Shown here piece after piece: positions 48,307 to 58,844 of a stretch of 64,000 nt of DNA. Positions within the stretch are counted from its first letter, which is position 1; the number at the start of each line of letters is the position of its first letter. Where the stretch lies: positions 124,001-188,000 of the forward strand of contig NW_026705404.1 in NCBI RefSeq assembly GCF_029867415.1, read 5' to 3'. The notes beneath the pieces are model-generated. The model was not told the DNA's origin. It saw only the letters and a program-made list of their open reading frames with translations, and ran no database searches. The position numbers and the translations under genes are program-made. Source of the stretch: Vicia villosa (Eukaryota; Streptophyta; Magnoliopsida; Fabales; Fabaceae).

Positions 48307-49125
48307 GCATCTTTTTATTGTTTCCAAAGGAAGGGTTATTTCTATTTGCTTTATTTTTCATTTCATTTTTTGTTATATGTGTGGTTCTGGTTCTGTTACT
48401 TGCGTGGTTCTGTTACAAGTGATACATTATGGACAAATCCTAACCCGGATTAAGTACACATAAGAAATTAGGTGGAGGGTATAGTCATGTGCAGGCGCAC
48501 GTGAGAATCCTTCCGCTCAGTGGAGGTTCCTTGTTGGTAATATATGTTTAGCATGTTTCGTAGCGAAGACATTATTACTTTCATTGAACTGTAGAAGCTG
48601 AGAGACCGTAGAACCCCAACCCATCCTGGCCTTATTAGGTTGTGGTGCAGAAACTATTCAGGTGAAGACTTGGATTAGTTGTCATGCGGAGAACCACACT
48701 CAGACGAGTTTTTCTTGAGAATATTACTGGCTCATGAGTTTAATTGTGGAAGGCCGGTAATATCCGAAAGAAAAATGTAGACTCTGACGTTTCAGTAGAA
48801 CATGTCATGCAGGTGATTAACTAGATCTATCCCATTTTTGGTTCTCTGACCTCATGCTCGTGACTTTGGACCTTTGAACCTATGCGTTACCATGTTTGTG
48901 TTACCATGTTTGTGTTACCATGTTTGTGTTACCATGTATGCGTTACCATGTTCGCATTACCCTGTTTGCGTTACCATGTTTGTTTCACCATGTTTGAATA
49001 TGTGGCATCCATGCATCCATGCATTCATACATCCATTAAAAAACCCATCTTTTTCCATAAAAAAAACATGATTTTTCCAAAAAAAATTTAGAGAATTTTC
49101 TTTGCAAACATTATAGGATTAAGTT
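48307..49125 (+). other. Ogre 5' leader with a 15-bp minisatellite
   Basis: Untranslated leader between PBS and ORF1. About 48885-48995 is a tandem array of CCATGTTTGTGTTA-type 15-bp units, about seven copies. Nothing else is recognised. Confidence 0.7.
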
Positions 49126-50649
49126 ATGGAAAAAAGGTATACCAAAAAGTACGGTTTCAAAGCGCCTGATGTAGAAAGACTGATAGAGTTAGCATCTTCT
49201 GTACAAGATCCTTCTAATTTTAGGAAAAGTTATGGAAAGCTTTTGCCTATCCTGAACACTCATGTTGATGAAGGACTTCTCAAAACTCTGGTTCAGTTCT
49301 ATGATCCCATCTACCGTTGTTTTACCTTTCCAGACTACCAGTTGGTACCGACCTTGGAAGAATATGCCAATCTTTTGGGTGTTCCCGTGTCTGACAAAAT
49401 ACCCTTCAATGGTTTGGAAGCCATTCCTAAGTCACACATCATTGCAGCAAGTATCCACATGAAAAAGTCTGAAGTAGAGAGTAATTGGACTACCAAAGGA
49501 AACCTCCCGGGTTTAACTTCACACTTCCTAATAAAGAAAGCCTTTGATTTCATCGAAACTGGTAGCATGATAGCTTTTGAAGCTATACTGGCCTTGCTCA
49601 TCTATGGGTTGGTTCTGTTTCCCAATGTCGATAACTTTGTTGATATCAATGCCATAAAGATCTTTCTGATTGGAAATCCTGTTCCGACTTTGCTTGGTGA
49701 CATGTATTTCTCTGTCCATCATAGGAATCGCCAAGGCGGTGGAATCATTGTATGTTGTGCACCTTTGTTGTTCAAATGGATTGTTTCACACTTACCTGAG
49801 TCCCCTATTTTCACAGAAAACCGAGAAGGTTTGCGTTGGCCTCGAAGACTTATGTCTCTTACTAATAATGATATTCATTGGTATACCTTGGCTCGCTGTG
49901 GTACAGAAACCATTGATAGTTGTGGAGAGTTCGCCAACGTACCCCTCATTGGTACACAAGGAGGAATTAACTATAATCCGGTCCTGGCCCGACGACAACT
50001 CGGGTATGCAAATTCAGTTAAACCTGTTGGTCCCTCAGTGGAAGGATACTTCTACCGAGAAGGGGATAATCCTAAAAGGTTGAAAGCAAGAATGGTGAGA
50101 GCTTGGTACGATGTCCGATGGAAAGAAAAAGGTGAGGAAAGAAATTGCATTGCCATGGACGCCTACACCTGCTGGGTAAAGAAAAGAGCCAAGGAGTTCC
50201 AAATGCCTTATGCTTATGAAAAACCCATGTTTCCTGCAGTGTCTCAACGACCCAACATTCTAGCTATGGAGGAATACCAACGCACTTTGGCTAAAATGAG
50301 GACAGAAAAAGATGCTTGGGAAGAAAAGTTTCGTAGCACTGAGGTGGAAAATAGAAAGTTGAAGAAAAGAGTGAAAGATCACGAAGAAACTCTCTATTAT
50401 CAAGATGGATGGCTCATGAGTAAAGATGAGAAGATTCGTCAGAAAGACGCTGCAATCAAGAGGTACATTAAAGAAAGCAAGAAGAATCTTGAAGGCTCGA
50501 CAAGCAACGCTCCGACTCCCGATGATTGGAAGAATATTGTTGACAAGCTGAGGACTGAAAAGGCCGAATTGAAAGCTCACTGTGGGAAAGAAATTATGAA
50601 GCTCAAGCTGCACAATGCATTTGGTTCTTCGTCTGATGAAGATGCTTAG
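49126..50649 (+). CDS. Ogre ORF1 protein, plant-mobile-domain-like with C-terminal coiled coil
   Basis: A 507-residue intact ORF upstream of gag, a position that is diagnostic for Ogre-type elements; its role in the life cycle is unknown. Residues ~1-330 read like a plant mobile domain (the 'aminotransferase-like' fold found in MAIL1/MAIN proteins), with blocks such as FTFPDYQLVPTLEEYANLLG (residues ~66-85). A long charged coiled coil follows at ~370-450 (EKFRSTEVENRKLKKRVKDH) and again near 470-490, with an acidic end SSSDEDA. No catalytic signature is visible. I chose the start at the first ATG of the open frame, after a leader without long ORFs. The domain assignment is from memory of the family. 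Confidence 0.8.
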   Translation: MEKRYTKKYGFKAPDVERLIELASSVQDPSNFRKSYGKLLPILNTHVDEGLLKTLVQFYDPIYRCFTFPDYQLVPTLEEYANLLGVPVSDKIPFNGLEAIPKSHIIAASIHMKKSEVESNWTTKGNLPGLTSHFLIKKAFDFIETGSMIAFEAILALLIYGLVLFPNVDNFVDINAIKIFLIGNPVPTLLGDMYFSVHHRNRQGGGIIVCCAPLLFKWIVSHLPESPIFTENREGLRWPRRLMSLTNNDIHWYTLARCGTETIDSCGEFANVPLIGTQGGINYNPVLARRQLGYANSVKPVGPSVEGYFYREGDNPKRLKARMVRAWYDVRWKEKGEERNCIAMDAYTCWVKKRAKEFQMPYAYEKPMFPAVSQRPNILAMEEYQRTLAKMRTEKDAWEEKFRSTEVENRKLKKRVKDHEETLYYQDGWLMSKDEKIRQKDAAIKRYIKESKKNLEGSTSNAPTPDDWKNIVDKLRTEKAELKAHCGKEIMKLKLHNAFGSSSDEDA

Positions 50650-50978
50650 GATTTGTTTAGCCTTTTTATTTATCATTTGCTTTTGTAAGGAGCTACGCTC
50701 CAATGTTGTAACATTTCCCATTATTGCAATAAAAAAAAAAAGAATGAATAAAAGAATTGTTTGTGTTCAAATGTTTGCAAGGAAATAATCTTTAAAATAT
50801 TTGGAAAAATCATAAATTTCTTTTTGCATACATCATTCTGCACATCGAGTCTGTTGTATTGAGTCTCATCTTTTGGATCTTTCTCCATTAGATCGTCAAG
50901 CTGTCGCGTCTCAAAGTTTCTCGACCGCGCTCGCAATCAGATCACAGATACAATACTCGTTCAAGCAGAAGAAGAGTA
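50650..50978 (+). other. Spacer between ORF1 and gag
   Basis: About 330 bp, AT-rich with an A run near 50730. No gene is seen. How ribosomes reach gag downstream of ORF1 is not evident from the sequence. Confidence 0.5.
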
Positions 50979-53900
50979 ATGGAACACTCTGAACAAGAGA
51001 ATATTGAGCTTCGTGGTACAGTGACCACCCTTCAGGAAAAGTTGGAAAGTCTCACGACTCTGGTTGACTCTTTAATGGCCGCACAGAATCAGCCGCCGCC
51101 ACCTAACAGTCAAGCAACGGTAACATCTGAAGTCACTACTCCAGTTTCTACAGTTGCATTCGGTATTCCATCTTTCTCCATGCCAGAAGGTTGGGGCCCG
51201 CCTTTCAGCTTTGGTACAGGATTTCGTCATAATTTCTCTGGGGTTCAAACAGCTACAACTGAAGCGCCTGCTGCACAAGGTTCGGCTTTTATTCCACATT
51301 CAGGGGTAACTTTTTCCCAAGTCACTATGGCACTTTCTCAACCCACTATGACGGTTCCGACCCCTACGGTTCACACTGTTCCTTATGACGGTAATGAGAT
51401 TTATCATGATCAGGGTGATAGCACGAATCAGCGTAACCTTGTGGAAGATCTCCAAGAGCAGTTCAACAAGATTCAATTGGAAGTCAAGGCTATTCGTGGG
51501 AAAGATTTGTTTGGAAAGAATGCCCAGGAGCTATGTTTGGTTCCCAGTGTACAAATACCAGCTAAATTCAAGGTCCCAGACTTTGAGAAGTATAAAGGTA
51601 GTTCTTGTCCGCAAAGCCATCTTGTGATGTATGCTAGAAAGATGTCTACTTATGCAGATAATCATCAGTTGCTTATCCATTACTTTCAAGACAGTTTGAC
51701 TGGTGCCGCACTGAAGTGGTACACGGGCTTGGATAGCACTAATATTCGAACATTCAATGACCTAGGTGAGGCCTTTGTCCGACAATACAAGTATAACTCG
51801 GATATGGCTCCGGACAGAGATCAGCTCCGATCCATGGCTCAGAAAGATCATGAAGCTTTCAAAGAATATTCCCAACGATGGAGAGAAACTGCTGCTCAGA
51901 TTAATCCACCGTTAAAAGAGAAAGAGATGACAAAGATCTTCTTGAATACTCTCAGTCCGTTTTATTATGAACGCATGATTGCTAGTGCTCCAAGTGATTT
52001 CACCGAAATGGTAAACATGGGGATGCGTCTAGAAGAAGGAGTCCGAACCGGACGTCTGACTAAAGAAGGTGGATCTTCAAGCGGAACCAAAAAGTTCGGA
52101 AGTGGTTTCCAAAAGAAGAAAGAACAAAGTGTTGACATGGTATCCCAAGGAAAGCCAAGAGGAAATGTCAATCGTCAGCGACAGGTTGCTTCTATCACAC
52201 CAGTCGTTAATACCGCACCGAATCCGGGGTTTACTCCGCAGTTTCAACAACAACAGCCTCGACCACAGGCTCAGCAGCTTAACAATAATCAGAATCGTGT
52301 GCAAAGAGCTCCACAGTTCGATCCGATTCCAATGACCTACACAGAATTGTACCCTGCTTTGGTTGAAAGAGGTCTTGTTCAAACTAAAGCACCACCACCA
52401 GTACCTGAGAAACTCCCATGGTGGTACAAAGCTGAGGTCTCATGCCCTTATCATCAAGGAGCACCTGGCCATGATCTTGAGCATTGCATAGCCTTGAAGT
52501 ATGAAGTTCAGAGGTTGGTTAGATCTAATCTCCTCTCTTTCAGAAATTTGAATCCTAATGTGCAAGCAAATCCGCTGCCCAATCATGGAGGGCATGTTGT
52601 AAACATGGTGAATGGATGTCCTGGTCCGTACCGAGTCTATAATATCAATTTCTCAAGAGCCGATTTGGTACAAATGCACGCCACTCTTTGTCGGGGGCAG
52701 AATTTTCGCCAGCATCAATACGGTTCCTGTAGAATATGTTGTGTGGATCCTCACGGGTGTTCGATTGTGAGAAGAGATCTCCAAGTTTTGCTAGATAATG
52801 GTACTATTGAGATCTACAGAAATAGGGATGAAAATGAAGTTAACATGATAGGATGTTATCCGCATGAGCTTTTAGTCTCAGATATCAACTCGGAAATGCC
52901 TACAGTTAACGTCATCGTTCCTCATTTCAACATGCCTGAGCGCATGGAAGTTACCTACAACAAGCCAAAGGTTCCTATTGCTCCTTTGATCATTTGTCTA
53001 CCTGGACCTGTTCCTTATGACTCTGACAAGGCAGTTCCATACAACTACAATGCAACCATGATAAAAGATGGACAAGAAGTTCCTTTGCCTACTCTCTCAT
53101 CTGTTGAAAACATTGCTGATGTAAGTCGTGTAACAAGAAGTGGACGTGTGTATACTCCGCTACCTCCGAAACAGCCTGTTGCTCCTGCATCCGGGCAAAA
53201 TCCTGTGAATACACCAGTGGGGAACCCTGTGGAAACTCCTGTTAGTAATACAAACACTGATGTTGGTCAATCCAGTGGAACCAATGTGAATCCTGACTTT
53301 GATGAAATTTTGAAACTTATCAAAAGAAGTGAATACAAGATTGTGGATCAGCTTATGCAGACTCCTTCAAAAATCTCAATACTTTCATTGCTGTTGAATT
53401 CAGAAGCCCACAGGGAAGCCCTGATGAGAGTCTTAGATCAAGCTTTTGTAGATCATGATGTGACTGTTGACCACTTTGATGGGATAATAGCCAACATAAC
53501 AGCTTGCAACAATTTAAGCTTCTGTGATGAAGAACTCCCCGAGGAGGGTAAAAATCACAATCTTGCTTTGCACATTTCTATGAACTGTCAGTCAGACTCT
53601 TTGTCCAATGTGTTGGTAGACACCGGATCTTCCTTGAATGTGATGCCAAAGACGACTCTTGCTCGCTTGTCTTACCAAGGAATGCCTATGAAGTTCAGTG
53701 GTGTAGTTGTCAAAGCATTTGATGGATCGCGAAAATCGGTTATTGGCGAAGTCAACCTTCCCATGACAATTGGTCCACATACATTCCAAATCACCTTCCA
53801 GGTCATGGACATTCAAGCTGCTTATAGCTGCCTGTTAGGACGACCATGGATCCATGAAGCAGGGGCAGTAACTTCTACGCTCCATCAAAAGTTAAAATTT

Positions 53901-54176
53901 GTAACAAATGGAAAATTGGTAACGATAAGTGGAGAACAAGCCTTGATGGTGAGCCATTTATCCAATTTCTCTTTCATTGGTGCTGATGATGTGGAAGGAA
54001 CTCAGTTCCAAGGTCTCTCTTTAGAATACGAATCTTCCAAGAAGAAAGCATCAATCTCTTCTTACAAAGAGGCAGTGAAAGTAGTGAAAGATGGGACTAC
54101 CACTGGCTGGGGGCAAGTTGTGATCCCGACCAAGAATGAAACTAGAGCAGGTCTCGGATGTTCACCAACATTCTAA
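50979..54176 (+). CDS. Ogre gag-protease polyprotein
   Basis: A 1065-residue frame. The N-terminus is a coiled coil (residues 1-45), followed by a Pro/Thr-rich linker. The Retrotrans_gag capsid domain lies at about residues 190-350 (ALKWYTGLD, DLGEAFVRQYKYN, EYSQRWRETAAQINPPL). A Gln/Pro-rich stretch, an unusual Cys/His cluster CPYHQGAPGHDLEHC (~487-501) and a second Cys/His patch (CRICCVDPHGC, ~582) come next. The retropepsin core is at ~875-1010, with active site VDTGSSLNVMP and flap-side LLGRPWIHEAG. It ends at a single TAA (54174-54176), after which the same frame stays open to 55007. Gag assembles particles; protease matures them. Confidence 0.92.
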   Translation: MEHSEQENIELRGTVTTLQEKLESLTTLVDSLMAAQNQPPPPNSQATVTSEVTTPVSTVAFGIPSFSMPEGWGPPFSFGTGFRHNFSGVQTATTEAPAAQGSAFIPHSGVTFSQVTMALSQPTMTVPTPTVHTVPYDGNEIYHDQGDSTNQRNLVEDLQEQFNKIQLEVKAIRGKDLFGKNAQELCLVPSVQIPAKFKVPDFEKYKGSSCPQSHLVMYARKMSTYADNHQLLIHYFQDSLTGAALKWYTGLDSTNIRTFNDLGEAFVRQYKYNSDMAPDRDQLRSMAQKDHEAFKEYSQRWRETAAQINPPLKEKEMTKIFLNTLSPFYYERMIASAPSDFTEMVNMGMRLEEGVRTGRLTKEGGSSSGTKKFGSGFQKKKEQSVDMVSQGKPRGNVNRQRQVASITPVVNTAPNPGFTPQFQQQQPRPQAQQLNNNQNRVQRAPQFDPIPMTYTELYPALVERGLVQTKAPPPVPEKLPWWYKAEVSCPYHQGAPGHDLEHCIALKYEVQRLVRSNLLSFRNLNPNVQANPLPNHGGHVVNMVNGCPGPYRVYNINFSRADLVQMHATLCRGQNFRQHQYGSCRICCVDPHGCSIVRRDLQVLLDNGTIEIYRNRDENEVNMIGCYPHELLVSDINSEMPTVNVIVPHFNMPERMEVTYNKPKVPIAPLIICLPGPVPYDSDKAVPYNYNATMIKDGQEVPLPTLSSVENIADVSRVTRSGRVYTPLPPKQPVAPASGQNPVNTPVGNPVETPVSNTNTDVGQSSGTNVNPDFDEILKLIKRSEYKIVDQLMQTPSKISILSLLLNSEAHREALMRVLDQAFVDHDVTVDHFDGIIANITACNNLSFCDEELPEEGKNHNLALHISMNCQSDSLSNVLVDTGSSLNVMPKTTLARLSYQGMPMKFSGVVVKAFDGSRKSVIGEVNLPMTIGPHTFQITFQVMDIQAAYSCLLGRPWIHEAGAVTSTLHQKLKFVTNGKLVTISGEQALMVSHLSNFSFIGADDVEGTQFQGLSLEYESSKKKASISSYKEAVKVVKDGTTTGWGQVVIPTKNETRAGLGCSPTF

Positions 54177-55007
54177 AACTGCACCAAGAAGGATGAAACC
54201 CTTCGACCGATCAAAGAAACATTCATTAGTGGAGGATTCCTCAACCCAATTCCTCAAGAGGTCAATGTCCTTATTGAAGAATGCATCGAAGAAGGTCTCT
54301 CCGATAGTGAAGAAGAATGGAAATGTTATCTCGATGACTCAGGATACATATCTCAGGAAGAACCATATCCTCCGTCACAGAAATCCAAAGGCAACGAAAC
54401 TGAGCCTATTCCTGCAGAAATTTGGGATACCTTAGGACAACCAAGTGGAAAATTTGATTATATGGTGAAATATACTGCGCCTGAAAGTTCAAAAATTGCG
54501 ATTGAGGATATCCAACCAACTGGATGGGGAGATTCCTTTGAATATAATAGTCAATCAGAAGAGGTTTATCAGCCCTGTCAATTTTCTCAGCAGCCTGAAA
54601 TTACTGGAGGTTTCAGATTCAATGCATCTGCCAAGATTAACAGTCCTGAAGATGGTTATTATCACATAAATGCCATTTTTGAAGATGAAGGGGAAGATGG
54701 CCCCGCAGTTGACTCAGAAAGTGTCGCTGACAATGAGTCTCTTCATCCTGAAGACTGGGAAATACATCCTGAAAATTCTGAAGATTGTGACTCGTCTTAT
54801 GCTCTTCAAGAAGTAGAAGAAGACCGTTTCAACTCTACAAAGAACAAGGTTGACAAACCAGGACCTTCAAATCCTGCTCGACCAGCGGTCAATGTCAATA
54901 CTGGAGATAACTCTGAGGAGAATTTTCCTGAATACATAATACACAGAGGAGTTCGTTGCTACTGGAAAGTTGTCGACGTTCCGAATGTTGTTCGCCGCTC
55001 AAAGTAA
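54177..55007 (+). CDS. Continuation of the gag-protease frame to the splice donor
   Basis: Same frame as gag-protease, open for 276 codons after the single TAA. It is acidic (DSEEEWKCYLDDS, then a Glu/Asp-rich stretch) and ends with GVRCYWKVVDVPNVVRRSK just before the predicted intron. Conservation of the frame suggests the TAA is a recent nonsense change or a stop bypassed by readthrough. The segment probably links protease to RT in the mature polyprotein. The same coding sequence, from about residue 56 onward, recurs at 57811-58478. Confidence 0.7.
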   Translation, partial: NCTKKDETLRPIKETFISGGFLNPIPQEVNVLIEECIEEGLSDSEEEWKCYLDDSGYISQEEPYPPSQKSKGNETEPIPAEIWDTLGQPSGKFDYMVKYTAPESSKIAIEDIQPTGWGDSFEYNSQSEEVYQPCQFSQQPEITGGFRFNASAKINSPEDGYYHINAIFEDEGEDGPAVDSESVADNESLHPEDWEIHPENSEDCDSSYALQEVEEDRFNSTKNKVDKPGPSNPARPAVNVNTGDNSEENFPEYIIHRGVRCYWKVVDVPNVVRRSK

Positions 55008-55373
55008 TCATCTCGCTGTTATTTTGACCTCCTGCCTTGCCCAAAGCAGAGAGATGTTTTATAGGGCTTTGCTTTTAAATGTTTCGCCCAAATAACTTTG
55101 TGTATAGGGCTTTGTTTTAAAAGTTTCCCTCTTTGTCCTGCCCAAGGCAAATGAGTTTGTGTTTAGGGCTTTGTTTCAAAAATGAATCATAAATAAAGTG
55201 TCATTTTGAATTCCCTACATTATATGTTTTATTTTTGCTTTTTCTGGAAATGGTAATCCTAAAAAACCAAAAAAAATAAAAAATAAAAATAAAAAAAAAA
55301 CTTTTCCAAAAAAAATCTGCATACACTCCTGCATTCATAAATTTTCTGAAATAAATATAAATCACATGTGCAG
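55004..55373 (+). other. Predicted Ogre intron between gag-pro and pol (copy 1)
   Basis: A 370-nt AT-rich stretch with donor CAAA|GTAATC and acceptor CACATGTGCAG|ATTT. The donor overlaps the stop codon of the upstream frame, and removing the intron would keep gag-pro and pol in one frame. Ogre elements are known for a spliced intron at this position. The interior has stops in all frames and repeated TAGGGCTTTG words. Identical copy at 58475-58844. Confidence 0.7.
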
Positions 55374-56757
55374 ATTTACTATTGATAAACCCATTGAATG
55401 CAATAACCCTATGCCCTCTCCCAACTTTGAGTTTCCTGTGTTCGAAGCCGAAGAAGAGGAAGAAGAGGAGATCCCGGACGAGATCTCTCGATTACTTAAG
55501 CACGAGGAAAGAGCCATTCTGCCTCACAAAGAGCCTTTAGAAAAGATCAACTTGGGTTCTGAAGAAGACAAAAAAGAAGTGACCATTGGATCGCTGCTTG
55601 ATGCTGATATCAAGAGTAAGTTGACAGACCTTCTCAAAGAATATGTTGACGTGTTTGCCTGGTCCTACCAAGACATGCCTGGGTTGGATACCAATATTGT
55701 TCAACATTACTTGCCATTGAAGCCAGAATGTCCGCCGGTTAAGCAGAAATTGCGAAGGACTCACCCTGATATGGCTAACAAGATCAAAGTGGAAGTTCAA
55801 AAGCAACTCGACGCAGGTTTTCTTGTCACCTCTGAGTATCCTCAATGGTTGGCTAACATAGTGCCAGTTCCGAAGAAATATGGTAAAGTTAGAATGTGTG
55901 TTGACTACCGTGACTTGAACAAGGCCAGTCCCAAAGATGACTTTCCATTACCACATATCGACATGCTGGTCGATAACACCGCTAAGTTCAACGTCTTTTC
56001 CTTCATGGACGGGTTCTCCGGTTATAATCAGATCAAGATGGCTCCTGAAGACATGGAGAAGACATCTTTCATTACCCCATGGGGTACCTTTTGCTACAAA
56101 GTGATGCCGTTTGGATTAAAGAATGCAGGCGCAACTTACCAAAGGGCAATGACTACTCTCTTCCATGACATGATGCATAAAGAAATTGAAGTTTATGTGG
56201 ACGACATGATAGCCAAGTCCAGCACTGAAGAAGAACATATTGAATACCTTTTGAAGTTGTTTCAACGGCTAAGGAAATATCAGCTTCGCTTGAATCCTAA
56301 CAAATGTACTTTTGGGGTTAGATCTGGAAAACTCTTGGGTTTCATTGTCAGCCAAAGAGGTATCGAAGTAGATCCCGACAAAGTCAGAGCTATTCAAGAG
56401 ATGCCTGCACCAAAAACTGAAAAGCAAGTAAGAGGATTTCTCGGACGATTAAACTATATCTCCAGATTTATCTCTCAAATGACTGCTACCTGTGGGCCAA
56501 TTTTCAAGATTCTCCGCAAAGATCAAGGGGTTGTATGGACTGAAGATTGCCAGAAAGCGTTCGACAGTATCAAAGAGTACCTGTTAGAACCACCAATATT
56601 GATTCCTCCAGTTGAAGGAAGACCACTAATCATGTACCTTACCGTGTTAGAAGAATCCATGGGTTGTATGCTTGGACAGCAAGATGAAACCGGTAAGAAG
56701 GAGCATGCCATCTATTACTTGAGTAAGAAAAAAGGATTCTCCCTGAAAAATTGTTGA
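55374..56757 (+). pseudogene. Ogre pol, copy 1, truncated after reverse transcriptase
   Basis: The frame (ATG at 55366, or the splice acceptor) carries the whole RT: WLANIVPVPKKYGKVRMCVD, SFMDGFSGYNQI, MPFGLKNAGATYQ, catalytic YVDD, and LGFIVSQRGIEVDPDK. It enters the first RNase H (YLTVLEESMGCMLGQ, AIYYLSKK) and then breaks at about 56728. Nine foreign codons and a stop follow, read from the 3'UTR X block. The rest of RNase H, the second RNase H and integrase are missing. Up to the break it is identical to copy 2. The junction lies in an A run shared by both partners. Confidence 0.9.
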
Positions 56758-57810
56758 GACAACGGTATTCTTGTCCCAGAAAAGAATTCTTGAAGCAATT
56801 ATCCCTCGAGGTAAAGAAGCTCTTCTATCCCCAGTGAAGAAGCTCTTCTATCCCCAGTGAAGAAGGTCTTTTATCCCCAGTGACGAAGATTTTCCATCTC
56901 CAGTGAGGAGGTTCTTCCATCTCAATGAGAAAAGATGTTTATCTTCCCCAGAGAAGTTTAAAACATGCAACACCATTTATCACCTGTGTTATCTACACCG
57001 TGTTGAAGAACATTTGCCAAGTATCTGGTAGTATTGCGACGTCGGTCCTTCTCCAGTATATACTTCATCACCTGAAGAGTCTGTACTTCATCAAAGGATC
57101 TTCGATCAAATCATCGCCAATCTGAAGCGACAAGCACAGTTGGAACTCAAAGTTGTTTAGGGGGGATAGTGGTTATTGCTTTCAATGTAGCCTTTTCCGC
57201 ATAATTACCATTTCCAACTTTTGTAAATACTCCATGGAATCACGCCTTTAGCTGATTACCATCGTATTAAATAAATTTGAGCCTTGTGCCCATTTGTTTG
57301 CAATCTTTAATTTCTTTCAGCTTGCAAAATAACGCTTTAATTGTGTTATTCTCTTTTGAAACAAAAAAGAAAAAAATAAGTTTTAAATGAATTTACTTCA
57401 CTTTTCTTTTTCAAAATAAAAGCGAAATTTTCCTTTGAGTTGTGAACAACGGAAGGAACATTAGCAGTCGTCTCCACAGGATGAACAAAAGGATTCTCCC
57501 TGAAAAATTGTTGAGACAACGGTATTCTTGTCCCAGAAAAGAATTCTTGAAGCAATTATCCCTCGAGGTAAAGAAGCTCTTCTATCCCCAGTGAAGAAGC
57601 TCTTCTATCCCCAGTGAAGAAGGTCTTTTATCCCCAGTGACGAAGATTTTCCATCTCCAGTGAGGAGGTTCTTCCATCTCAATGAGAAAAGATGTTTATC
57701 TTCCCCAGAGAAGTTTAAAACATGCAACACCATTTATCACCTGTGTTATCTACACCGTGTTGAAGAACATTTGCCAAGTATCTGGTAGTATTGCGACGTC
57801 GGTCCTTCTC
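56728..57810 (+). repeat. Ogre 3'UTR repeat blocks X-Y-X inserted between the two pol copies
   Basis: X (56731 to about 57066) carries repeated AGAAGCTCTTCTATCCCCAG and CATCTCCAGTGAGGAGG words. Y (57067 to about 57486) has AGTTGTTTAGGGGGGATAGT and an AT-rich stretch. X then repeats (57488-57810). The period is 757 bp (56734 to 57491). The same Y-X unit recurs once after the complete pol (62529-63285), so this is displaced 3'UTR. Confidence 0.85.
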
Positions 57811-58478
57811 CAGGATACATATCTCAGGAAGAACCATATCCTCCGTCACAGAAATCCAAAGGCAACGAAACTGAGCCTATTCCTGCAGAAATTTGGGATA
57901 CCTTAGGACAACCAAGTGGAAAATTTGATTATATGGTGAAATATACTGCGCCTGAAAGTTCAAAAATTGCGATTGAGGATATCCAACCAACTGGATGGGG
58001 AGATTCCTTTGAATATAATAGTCAATCAGAAGAGGTTTATCAGCCCTGTCAATTTTCTCAGCAGCCTGAAATTACTGGAGGTTTCAGATTCAATGCATCT
58101 GCCAAGATTAACAGTCCTGAAGATGGTTATTATCACATAAATGCCATTTTTGAAGATGAAGGGGAAGATGGCCCCGCAGTTGACTCAGAAAGTGTCGCTG
58201 ACAATGAGTCTCTTCATCCTGAAGACTGGGAAATACATCCTGAAAATTCTGAAGATTGTGACTCGTCTTATGCTCTTCAAGAAGTAGAAGAAGACCGTTT
58301 CAACTCTACAAAGAACAAGGTTGACAAACCAGGACCTTCAAATCCTGCTCGACCAGCGGTCAATGTCAATACTGGAGATAACTCTGAGGAGAATTTTCCT
58401 GAATACATAATACACAGAGGAGTTCGTTGCTACTGGAAAGTTGTCGACGTTCCGAATGTTGTTCGCCGCTCAAAGTAA
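57811..58478 (+). pseudogene. Duplicated 3' part of the gag-protease frame
   Basis: Exact-looking copy of 54340-55007, offset 3471 bp. It starts in the middle of the gag-pro continuation (CAGGATACATATCTCAGG) with no upstream gag or protease. It is joined to the X block through a shared CAG. An ATG-initiated frame covers 57933-58478, but it has no promoter and no particle domain, so it is a duplication by-product. Confidence 0.85.
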
Positions 58479-58844
58479 TCATCTCGCTGTTATTTTGACC
58501 TCCTGCCTTGCCCAAAGCAGAGAGATGTTTTATAGGGCTTTGCTTTTAAATGTTTCGCCCAAATAACTTTGTGTATAGGGCTTTGTTTTAAAAGTTTCCC
58601 TCTTTGTCCTGCCCAAGGCAAATGAGTTTGTGTTTAGGGCTTTGTTTCAAAAATGAATCATAAATAAAGTGTCATTTTGAATTCCCTACATTATATGTTT
58701 TATTTTTGCTTTTTCTGGAAATGGTAATCCTAAAAAACCAAAAAAAATAAAAAATAAAAATAAAAAAAAAACTTTTCCAAAAAAAATCTGCATACACTCC
58801 TGCATTCATAAATTTTCTGAAATAAATATAAATCACATGTGCAG
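58475..58844 (+). other. Predicted Ogre intron (copy 2)
   Basis: Same sequence and boundaries as 55004-55373. Its acceptor (58843-58844) precedes the complete pol. Confidence 0.65.

Noticed and set aside
48057..48453. Two overlapping ORFs of 121 and 130 codons before Ogre ORF1
   Set aside because: They span the LTR end and PBS, have no motif, and are in different frames.
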